This document shows positions 1 to 7,774 of a stretch of DNA of 12,206 nucleotides, one piece after another. Source of the stretch: a bacterium Ga0077546 (lineage in GTDB: Bacteria; Cyanobacteriota; Vampirovibrionia; Obscuribacterales; Obscuribacteraceae). The notes under the pieces are model-generated. The model saw nothing but the letters and a program-made list of their open reading frames with translations. It was not told the DNA's origin and did no database searches. A program made the position numbers and the translations under genes. The stretch is taken from assembly GCA_001464165.1 (NCBI GenBank), contig LNEX01000410.1:1-12206 (forward strand). Reading direction: 5' to 3'. Each line of letters opens with the position of its first letter. Position 1 is the stretch's first letter.

Positions 1-73
1 CATTCGCAAGCAATCTAGTAGCAACAGCTTGTCTTTCGGTCAAATCGGCGGAGAAGAGGAGGAGATTTTGCAT
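1..73 (-). CDS. Possible 5' fragment of a leftward gene running off the window
   Basis: Reading leftward from an ATG at 73-71, the frame stays open to the window edge and encodes about 24 residues beginning MQNLLLFSADLTERQ. The composition is protein-like, and the position would make it divergent from purA. No clear Shine-Dalgarno site precedes the ATG, and the frame is also open further upstream, so the start is uncertain. A competing reading is a C-terminal fragment on the plus strand ending at the TGA at 95-97. The family is not recognised. Confidence 0.25.
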   Translation of the reverse strand, partial: MQNLLLFSADLTERQAVATRLLAN

Positions 74-108
74 GTAAGTAATATTAACGTGTATTGACCC
101 CGAATAAA

Positions 109-137
109 TTGACAGCTCTTGGCGAGTCGAATACACT
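109..137 (+). promoter_or_regulatory. Predicted sigma70-type promoter of purA
   Basis: A perfect -35 hexamer TTGACA (109-114) is followed after 17 bases by TACACT (132-137), a 4 of 6 match to the -10 consensus. Transcription would start near 144 and give a leader of roughly 165 bases before the purA start. I saw no recognisable riboswitch or PurR box in that leader. Confidence 0.6.
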
Positions 138-260
138 ATCTCCGGTCAAAAAAACGTGCGCGGGAAATTGCTGACTACTAAGATCAGGTCCCTGTGCTCT
201 TTTGCGAAAGCCCGTCTGGCGAAGATTCCTTTTATTAAGGTTTACTCAAGAGAAAGGCAC

Positions 261-277
261 GCAAAGCAATTCTTTGC
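261..277 (+). promoter_or_regulatory. Small hairpin in the purA leader
   Basis: GCAAAG (261-266) and CTTTGC (272-277) form a perfect 6-bp stem around a 5-base loop, 22 bases before the purA Shine-Dalgarno sequence. It is not followed by a T tract, so it is not an intrinsic terminator. A regulatory role is only a possibility. Confidence 0.25.
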
Positions 278-311
278 TGACCATTTCACTTGGCTTTCTG
301 GAGAGTAACCC

Positions 312-1620
<1,309 letters not shown>

Positions 1621-1621
<1 letters not shown>

Positions 1622-1692
1622 ACTAACCCGCAATAAGGGTCTGTCATTTAGCACCGTATGAAGTATCGGGCGTAAGCATATCGCTTACGCCC
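1621..1692. terminator. Inverted repeats at the purA / TPR gene convergence
   Basis: Two dyads sit where the genes meet. GAC-TA-ACCC (1621-1629) pairs imperfectly with GGGT-CT-GTC (1637-1645). A stronger one, GGGCGTAAGC (1668-1677) with GCTTACGCCC (1683-1692), is a perfect 10-bp stem with a 5-base loop inside the last codons of the TPR gene. Neither is followed by a T tract on either strand, so this is not a standard intrinsic terminator. Its position makes a role in ending transcription of either gene plausible. Confidence 0.35.
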
Positions 1693-2528
1693 ACTTCATC
1701 TTTAACCGGACCCAAGGGCAAGTTTAGAAGCCGGCGGATGAAGTTACGAAGATTGAGAGCCAGGTCTCCTTGCTTGACTAAACAGCGATCTATCCCTGCT
1801 TGGGCCGAAGCACTATCGGGTAAAACACTTAAAATCTTACGGTAAGAATCGCGAGCACTCATGTAATCATGCAAATAAAATTCATCGAGATGAGCCAATC
1901 GCTCTAGAGCTTCCAGCGACTGGGGCTCCCTTAGCAAAATAGAAGCTAGAACGCTCTTTGCTCGTGCGTAATGCTGATTAGCAATATAAAGATCAACCAA
2001 CTCTAATTGCCACGGAAGCTCAGCGGGGCGAGCCTCAACGGCCTTTGCAAGCAAGTCAATAGCCCTCTTATTTTCACCAAAGGCTTGAGCAACGCTGGCG
2101 AGGGCATGGTCAACGTCAGGATCGTTAGGGAACCGCTGACCTAAGGCATCCGCTTGAATCTTGGCCTGTTTAACTGATTGCTCGGCCAGCAGGGCTGAGA
2201 CAAGAGCCAGTCGGGCATCACGGGAGGAAGGCTCCATCTGAACAGCCTTGCGTGCCAGCTCTACAGCTAGCTCAGTCGAGAGATTCTCAAGATGCAACTT
2301 AGACAGGGCCACCAAGGGCTCCACAAGCAGGGGTTTGGCGCGCCTTGTCTTTTCATACTGCATTATGGCAAAGGCAGAAAGACCCATTTTTTGATAGAGC
2401 CTGGCGGCACTGAGAGCAACGGCACTGTCATCAGGATAGCTAATTAGCAGAGCTTCTATCCGACCGCGAGCAGCCACTAGCGAGCCATCTGCAATGAGCC
2501 CATCAACAGCCTTAAGCGCGCTCTCCAT
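1644..2528 (-). CDS. TPR-repeat protein, probably exported, N-terminus in another frame
   Basis: The 294-residue frame from ATG 2528 is almost entirely helical tetratricopeptide-type repeats. About seven units spaced near 34 residues are marked by SYPDDSAV, KPLLVEP, MEPSSRDA, FPNDPDV, RPAELPW, EPQSLEA and LPDSASA. TPR arrays are protein-binding scaffolds, and no enzymatic domain is visible. The last 40 residues leave the repeat pattern. ATG 2528 has no Shine-Dalgarno site, and the frame stays open upstream to a stop at 2600-2598 with coding-like sequence (ASARELKAPTATVKSPVPA). Just beyond, in another frame, is a good signal peptide, so the true protein is probably secreted or periplasmic and the annotated start is internal. 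It converges on purA with a 22-base gap and is divergent from the large gene at 2729. The partner protein cannot be told from the sequence. Confidence 0.75.
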   Translation of the reverse strand: MESALKAVDGLIADGSLVAARGRIEALLISYPDDSAVALSAARLYQKMGLSAFAIMQYEKTRRAKPLLVEPLVALSKLHLENLSTELAVELARKAVQMEPSSRDARLALVSALLAEQSVKQAKIQADALGQRFPNDPDVDHALASVAQAFGENKRAIDLLAKAVEARPAELPWQLELVDLYIANQHYARAKSVLASILLREPQSLEALERLAHLDEFYLHDYMSARDSYRKILSVLPDSASAQAGIDRCLVKQGDLALNLRNFIRRLLNLPLGPVKDEVGVSDMLTPDTSYGAK

Positions 2529-2556
2529 TGTTGTAGACCGGGCCGGTACAGGCGAC

Positions 2557-2658
2557 TTAACCGTTGCAGTCGGCGCCTTTAGCTCTCGAGCAGAAGCCTA
2601 GGAGTGAAAGTATTACAATTAGAGTTTTTGATTTCAAGAGAATAACCACACCGGGCAT
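2557..2658 (-). other. Signal-peptide coding segment out of frame with the TPR gene
   Basis: A frame from ATG 2658 (or TTG 2637) encodes a short basic start and a hydrophobic core, KSKTLIVILSLLG, then ends at a stop at 2559-2557. The TPR frame continues from the same point as ASARELKAP. Removing one base (or adding two) near the CC at 2597-2598 would join them into a classic signal peptide ending in an ASA cleavage site. No clear Shine-Dalgarno site marks either start. The join is inference from composition and position. Confidence 0.5.
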
Positions 2659-2677
2659 GGTACCAGAGTAACAGAAT

Positions 2678-2688
2678 GTTCTAAGAAC
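2678..2688. promoter_or_regulatory. Short palindrome in the divergent intergenic region
   Basis: GTTCT and AGAAC flank a single central A, about 40 bases before the large gene and 20 bases upstream of the possible TPR-gene ATG at 2658. A -10-like TATAAG lies at 2712-2717, only 11 bases before the ATG at 2729, without a convincing -35. The palindrome could be an operator for the divergent pair. Nothing links it to a known regulator. Confidence 0.2.
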
Positions 2689-2728
2689 AAAAATGCTAGG
2701 ATTAATCCAGTTATAAGTAACTAGCAAA

Positions 2729-5293
2729 ATGTCAAAAACTAACAATTGGACATCAGTCGGCTCACTCTGGCTATCAACCTTCGCAGCTAGCTTACTAATT
2801 AGCGCCTATGTTCTCATTCTTGCATGGTTCAATATCGGAAGCGTAGTTTCTGACCCACTTGTGCAGGCGGCAGAATGCGCCTGTGACAATCTTATCAACA
2901 TAAGCGTATTTGATTCTGCCTTCGGAAAAATTGGCATTCGTGACTTGAGCATTGAAAGTCGTTCCAAGATTCGCAGCTTTAATACTGTCGTCTCGCTGGT
3001 GCGCCAAGGTATTTGGAGCAGTGAACTGTACCAGTTACCGGCCATGAAAGAACAAGCAAAACATGATCTCAATCTTCTGAGAAAGCTGCAGGAGGAGTTG
3101 AGAGCAAAACTAATAGCCGACGTTAGCAAAGATGGGCAAACATATAAACAAGTACAAAAAATACTTAGCCGTGGCGCCAACTCAGGCAATCATCTCATCT
3201 CTATGGCGATAGAGCTTGGAGCAATAGATAATCACACAGAAGCATGCTTCTACAGTGACATCGAAGCCAGACCAGATGAAAGCAAGGCCTCCTACGTAAG
3301 AGCAGGCCGGTTACTGACGATGGCCCCCGTAGCGGTGCCATTTTCTAGCCCAATATTTCTGCACCAGCAGGCAACCAAGACAACTATTACTGCAGCAAAA
3401 GATTTCATACCGAGCAAAGAGGCACTGCCCACAGCCTTCTTAATAACGGCAGAATACCAGAGCAAATCAAGAGCGAAGAAACGCACTCAAATTTGTGTAA
3501 TTTGTGGAGATAGCGGACGCTCCGTGCGACTCAAAAACGAACAAAGCCTATCCAAGAACAAGGCCAAAGAGTCAACATGCTTGGCCCTTAGCTTTCCCCA
3601 GGGAAGACCACAGTTTTTCAATTCACTAGCCGATTTATTTAGAAGCGATAGGTTCGAGGGCCACGGCGAGTGGCAGCAAGTAGCAAACGGTTCTGTTCCA
3701 GGAGCGGGCAGGCTAGCACCACCGGTAGCACCAATACTTAGCGATATGGACAGCCGCAATGCTCTAGGAGTGCTCTTCTATCATTGGCTCCGGCAACTAA
3801 ACCAACCAGTCTCACCCAACAATTTGACTGCAACTATTGAGTCACCCTGGGCCAAGCCTAACTTTCAGCCTGCATTGAAATCTAAACCAGAATCAAATAG
3901 CGATTTGGGTGTGGAAATTACAGAAGAGAATCATGTTTGGCAAACTCCAATAAATAGCTGCCTAGCCTCTGACAGTGAAGCCCGCGCCACGGCTTTCATG
4001 CATCAAACAGCTCCACAAGAAATTGGCCAAAAAGCGATTACAGCAGGGTTCTCTGCAGCCCCGCTCAACTACCCAAGCTCAGCCATACCTTTGATCGTAA
4101 ACGACAAAGGTTGCGCCATTACGGCCGGTCGAAACCACTTCGATAGACAACTAACAATTGATTTACTCACCGAGATATACGGCACCAATCTTAGTGCGCA
4201 AGAGACTATTGCTACAGCCCAAATTTCGGAGATCAATACTTTTAAAACCTTGAGACAATCACGCAATCGCATTGTCCTCATCCAAGCAGATCTAGCTTCC
4301 CTGCGAGATCGCATGCGCCACGAAACCGACCCCCAAAAGGACAAATTTCTCAAATCAGAAATCGATGCCATGGAAACCAGCCTAAGTTATGTGCAAGCAG
4401 AACAAAAGCGCCTTGCAGCAGCACTTAACTTAGCGCACAACGCCAAACTAAACGGCATATCAGTAGCCCAACAATCTTTTGATTTAAGCAGTCGGCTGCT
4501 ACAAGTTTGCCGCAATGGTATCAATCGCCTAGACAACCTACCGGGAGCATTTTTATTAGGTAAACGCTTTATCTTCAAACCCCAGCTAGTGGCCTTGTCA
4601 GAGACTGAAATTGCCGGCGACAAGGCTGGCTCTGCATGGCTCAAAGGCAACCTCAAAATTTTCGGAAAATTGCAAGAGATGTCAGACTTGCCAATTACTA
4701 AAATTATGGCCGAAGGGCGAACAATTGCAGAGAGACTGGCTGAAGAAGCGCCGACACTGCCAGCAATAGCCGAAACTATTGTCTATGATTCTAGACTGCT
4801 ATTTGCCAACGATGGGCGAACGGCACTCAAAGCTGGACAGACTCAGATTGGTCGCACCACCAACCCGCCAACAAGTATTCAAAAAAACTTCCAGAGGAGC
4901 TTCCCAAAGAGCTTTTATGAATACCCCTTTAAAGGACTACCGGTGGCCGAGAAGCAACTTATCTACTACGCCCAAAAAGCAATGACTAGTGGCGATAATA
5001 TGGTTATGTGGTCAGCGCTAGCTCGCGACTATGTCGCTTATCAAGATCAAGCAGAGCAAGAGGCCAACGGAAGGGTTGGCTTAGCGATCGCTTCCACATC
5101 ACATGGTTGGTTTGGTCGCAGCGAACAAGACCAAGATGACGATCCAAAACTCGCCTGTGAATGGCAGTTACGCGCCCCCATAGTTTTAGTAGATCAGCAA
5201 ATGAAAGACGCTCTAAAAGGAGCAACGCTGACCAATCCAAAGACTGGCCAGCGTATGCCACTGGTGCCACCAATCAGCCCTAACCTGATGTAA
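2729..5293 (+). CDS. Large single-pass membrane protein of unknown function, TadG-like at the N-terminus
   Basis: This 854-residue protein starts at the first ATG after an in-frame stop (2714-2716). There is no visible Shine-Dalgarno site. Residues about 13-37 (LWLSTFAASLLISAYVLILAW) form one transmembrane helix, and the rest is soluble and probably outside the cytoplasm. After the helix, residues 37-110 (VFDSAFGKIGIRDLS, then a helical stretch rich in charged residues) recall TadE/TadG-type pilus-assembly proteins; this is a remembered resemblance. Further on are a lone CVICG pair (C256, C259), a segment near 285-370 with SFPQGRPQFFNSLADLF and FYHWLRQL, and a likely coiled coil at about 504-572 (QSRNRIVLIQADLASLRDRM onward). 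No catalytic motif was found. It is divergent from the TPR gene and meets the phasin-like gene tail to tail with a 2-base gap. The coding frame is clear; the role is not known. Confidence 0.85.
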   Translation: MSKTNNWTSVGSLWLSTFAASLLISAYVLILAWFNIGSVVSDPLVQAAECACDNLINISVFDSAFGKIGIRDLSIESRSKIRSFNTVVSLVRQGIWSSELYQLPAMKEQAKHDLNLLRKLQEELRAKLIADVSKDGQTYKQVQKILSRGANSGNHLISMAIELGAIDNHTEACFYSDIEARPDESKASYVRAGRLLTMAPVAVPFSSPIFLHQQATKTTITAAKDFIPSKEALPTAFLITAEYQSKSRAKKRTQICVICGDSGRSVRLKNEQSLSKNKAKESTCLALSFPQGRPQFFNSLADLFRSDRFEGHGEWQQVANGSVPGAGRLAPPVAPILSDMDSRNALGVLFYHWLRQLNQPVSPNNLTATIESPWAKPNFQPALKSKPESNSDLGVEITEENHVWQTPINSCLASDSEARATAFMHQTAPQEIGQKAITAGFSAAPLNYPSSAIPLIVNDKGCAITAGRNHFDRQLTIDLLTEIYGTNLSAQETIATAQISEINTFKTLRQSRNRIVLIQADLASLRDRMRHETDPQKDKFLKSEIDAMETSLSYVQAEQKRLAAALNLAHNAKLNGISVAQQSFDLSSRLLQVCRNGINRLDNLPGAFLLGKRFIFKPQLVALSETEIAGDKAGSAWLKGNLKIFGKLQEMSDLPITKIMAEGRTIAERLAEEAPTLPAIAETIVYDSRLLFANDGRTALKAGQTQIGRTTNPPTSIQKNFQRSFPKSFYEYPFKGLPVAEKQLIYYAQKAMTSGDNMVMWSALARDYVAYQDQAEQEANGRVGLAIASTSHGWFGRSEQDQDDDPKLACEWQLRAPIVLVDQQMKDALKGATLTNPKTGQRMPLVPPISPNLM

Positions 5294-5295
5294 AT

Positions 5296-5738
5296 CTACT
5301 CAGCGCGCTTGTTTTTTTTCTTCTTCGAGCTAGAAGCATCACCGTTACCATCTGTGTCATGATTCTGGTTATCTTCGCCTTCGCTAGCGTCTTCATCACC
5401 GATATGCTCAGGCTGAGTAATGCCCGCATGTTCTTCAACCAGAGCTAGGCGCTCGAGCAACTGCTCATACTGTTCGATGGTGACGAAGCCAAATTCTTTG
5501 GCGGCTTTCTTCATTGTTTTAGATACCTTGGCAGAAACCTGCTTTTCGATATCCTCCGTGCGCTTGACAGCCTCGTCCTTGAATCGCCTTTCTCTTCAAG
5601 GTCATCGAATAATTCCTGACCTACTTTGACAAGGTCTTGCATGGCATCTTTCAAAGCATCTTTTACGCGGTCAACGCTTGATGTTGCTCCGACGCCGGTC
5701 AATACAGCTTTTTTCAGTAGTTTGGTACGGTCGCTCAT
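5296..5738 (-). CDS. Phasin-like (PhaF/PhaI-type) protein, frame broken near 5584
   Basis: The start is ATG 5738 with AGGAG at 5749-5745, six bases away. The first part reads MSDRTKLLKKAVLTGVGATS, then a helical region up to DDLEEKG. The frame then shifts: inserting one base in the GA at 5585-5584 restores FKDEAVKRTEDIEKQVSAKV running into MKKAAKEFGFVTIEQYEQL and ERLALVEEHAG. The repaired protein would be about 147 residues. The layout matches small phasin-family proteins that coat polyhydroxyalkanoate granules: an amphipathic coiled-coil helix, a FGFVT-type segment with a following leucine-rich helix, then an acidic low-complexity stretch and a lysine-rich tail (SSSKKKKNKR). No PHA synthase gene is in the window, so granule binding is inferred. 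The lysine tail is coded by a run of eight A, which is prone to slippage and sequencing error. The downstream part alone could be translated from ATG 5514. Confidence 0.6.
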
Positions 5739-5981
5739 TTATAACTCCTGAGATGGATGTTGTTCTGGGTTAGCTTGCTGCCTGACCCATATTGTATTGA
5801 AACTCGCCGCAAGCATGTTTTTCTTCACAAAGATCTCAAGATAGACCGTTACAAAAGTAGCCAGTATTGAGGCTTAATCTTCACCGCAAGAGTAGTCAAT
5901 GCCAGTAAAATAGGTGGCTTAGCAGGCAAATCAAGCGAGAGTTATGCTTGCCTTGAACAATTAGCAAAGAAGGAGCGGCAG
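5739..5981. other. Divergent intergenic region, phasin-like gene / phosphatase-family gene
   Basis: This 243-base non-coding stretch must hold promoters for both directions. On the minus strand TACAAT (a 5 of 6 -10 match) lies near 5800, without a convincing -35. On the plus strand GGGTTAG (5767-5773) and CTGACCC (5782-5788) can form a 7-bp RNA stem with one G-U pair. No repeat or RNA gene was recognised. Confidence 0.4.
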
Positions 5982-7757
5982 GTGGCAGCTGTGAGAAGAG
6001 AAAAGAACAGAAAATTCGAACTGATCGAAAAAATGGCTAGACCGGCGGTGTTATTGGCGCTTTTACTAGCAGCCCAGATAGCACCTCTAAGCCCACAGCT
6101 GACCTCATTTCAACCGTCTGCTCAAGCCCAAATGCAAGGCCTCGCAGCCAAACCGAAACTCGTCGTATTGCTGGTTGCCGACCAGCTTTCATACAACAGC
6201 TTGATGCGTTTCCAAGATAAACTTTCTGGCGGAGGCATTCGCTATCTCAGCGAATCCGGCGCAAACTATACTAACTGCCGCTACATGCACGCCACCACTC
6301 AGGCCGCGTGTGGTGACGCCACAATCGCCACAGGCGCCAGCCCTTGGGCAAATGGAATTGTCGCTGACCAATGGTTTGATCGACGTAAGAACAAAGCCAT
6401 CTCAGCTGTCGCAGATGAGTCAGCGCCGCTCACCGGTGCCAATAGTGGTGGTGCCAGCTCAAAGTTCTTACAGGGAACCACAATTGGCGATCAAATGAAA
6501 CTAGCGACCAATGGTCGTAGCAAAGTCTTTTCGCTGGCAGTAAAAGATTCACAAGCCCTGCTATTAGGCGGCCGACTCGCTAACATGGCCATGTGGCTTG
6601 ATACTCGCACTGGTAATTTCGTCTCATCCGCCCAATACAGCCGTGATTTACCTACATGGGTCAAAGGCTTCAACGATCTTCGCCAGGCCGAAAAGTATGT
6701 CGCTAAACCATGGCAACGACTTCTTCCAGAGACAGCCTATGGTGCGTCCAGCCGAGACGACTATACAAACGAGCGGGCACTACCATCGGATGGCAAAGCC
6801 TTTCCACATATGATTAGTGGTACCACTGCTGGTGAAGGAGCATACTCAACCCTAGCAATGACACCTATGGCCAATCAAATGGTTTTAGATCTAGCGAAAG
6901 AGGCAATAGATAAAGAAGGTTTGGGTACTCACAGCGATACAGATTTGCTATCAATAGGTCTATCCGCCGGGGGAGAACTAATCAATAATTTCGGTCCTTA
7001 CTCTCAAGAATCGCAAGATCTAGTACTGAGAATGGATCAAGGCATAAGTGCTCTCCTTGGACATTTAGAACAAAAAGTTGGCCTCAATAACTGTCTCATT
7101 ATATTCACAGCTAACCGCGGCGCTCAGGCAATTCCTGAATTTCTCAAAGAACGCGGATTAGATTCTGGCAGAATCGATCCCAAGACTTTTAAAACCTTCC
7201 TTGACACCAGCTTAGACAATAGACTGGGTCAAGACGACTGGATCGAAGCCTTTGAGCCACCAAACCTCTACCTCAACTTCAGCGCTATTGACAAAAACAA
7301 GTATCGCCAACCGGACGTAGAAGCACTAGCGGCAAAAGTAGCGCACTCAGTTCCCGGTATTGCAGAAGTAATTACTTCTGCCCAACTATATTCGAATCAG
7401 CTACCAAATGGACCTTTCTCTGAAGGAGTGCGCAAGAGCTATTACTGGGGAAGGAGCGGTGAATGCTACGTCATTCCGAAGCCAGGTTACGTCTTTTCAT
7501 CGGAGAGCACCGGTACCGCCAGCGGTGCACCGTATTCATACGACAGTCAAGTTCCTCTTCTTCTTCACGGATTTGGCATAGAGGCTGGCAAGCACTCGGA
7601 GACAGTCAGCCCAGCCGATATTGCCCCTACCATTGCGGCGCTTCTCAATATCGAGACACCAAGCTTGTCCGAAGGCAAGGTACTCGTAACTGGCATTGCC
7701 CCAATCCAAGGCCCACCACGTCCAAGAACCATGGCAGCAGAAGTAGCACCACAGTAG
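5982..7757 (+). CDS. Secreted PafA-type alkaline phosphatase homologue, active site lost (pseudoenzyme)
   Basis: The start is GTG 5982 with GAAGGAG at 5969-5975, six bases upstream. Residues 1-50 form a long signal peptide: a basic N-region, the core PAVLLALLLAAQIAP, and AQAQM near the cleavage site. The remaining ~540 residues follow the alkaline phosphatase superfamily, closest to PafA-like single-domain phosphatases. Markers in order are PKLVVLLVADQLSYNSL, IATGASPWANGI, DQWFD, VKDSQALLLGG, NNFGPYSQES, TANRGA, the YYWGRSGECYVI segment, YSYDSQVPLLLHGFGI and SPADIAPTIAALL. Compared from memory with Elizabethkingia PafA, only Asp38 (D67 here) and Lys162 (K188) remain. The nucleophile Thr79 is A108, Asp305 is G331, His309 is N335, Asp352-His353 is N378-R379, His486 is S514, Arg164 is S190 and Asn100 is D129. 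It therefore should not bind the two zinc ions or hydrolyse phosphate esters. A binding, scaffold or regulatory role in the periplasm or outside the cell is inference. It is the first gene of a likely operon with polA. Confidence 0.85.
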   Translation: MAAVRREKNRKFELIEKMARPAVLLALLLAAQIAPLSPQLTSFQPSAQAQMQGLAAKPKLVVLLVADQLSYNSLMRFQDKLSGGGIRYLSESGANYTNCRYMHATTQAACGDATIATGASPWANGIVADQWFDRRKNKAISAVADESAPLTGANSGGASSKFLQGTTIGDQMKLATNGRSKVFSLAVKDSQALLLGGRLANMAMWLDTRTGNFVSSAQYSRDLPTWVKGFNDLRQAEKYVAKPWQRLLPETAYGASSRDDYTNERALPSDGKAFPHMISGTTAGEGAYSTLAMTPMANQMVLDLAKEAIDKEGLGTHSDTDLLSIGLSAGGELINNFGPYSQESQDLVLRMDQGISALLGHLEQKVGLNNCLIIFTANRGAQAIPEFLKERGLDSGRIDPKTFKTFLDTSLDNRLGQDDWIEAFEPPNLYLNFSAIDKNKYRQPDVEALAAKVAHSVPGIAEVITSAQLYSNQLPNGPFSEGVRKSYYWGRSGECYVIPKPGYVFSSESTGTASGAPYSYDSQVPLLLHGFGIEAGKHSETVSPADIAPTIAALLNIETPSLSEGKVLVTGIAPIQGPPRPRTMAAEVAPQ

Positions 7758-7774
7758 CGAAGAGAATTTGAATC

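Noticed and set aside
138..311. Purine or ZTP riboswitch in the purA leader
   Set aside because: No conserved riboswitch core was recognisable; only a small 6-bp hairpin is seen.
2678..2688. GTTCT-A-AGAAC as a LexA/SOS box
   Set aside because: Spacing and half-sites do not match the LexA operators I know from Bacillus or Cyanobacteria.
2806..3189. Leftward open frame of 127 residues inside the large membrane protein gene
   Set aside because: It is fully nested in a long, continuous coding frame, lacks a ribosome site, and has a skewed composition typical of an antisense shadow.
5303..5325. T-rich run after the 854-residue gene as an intrinsic terminator
   Set aside because: The T run encodes the lysine tail of the phasin-like protein on the other strand, and the preceding AGCGCGCT is a palindrome without a loop, so no usable stem precedes it.
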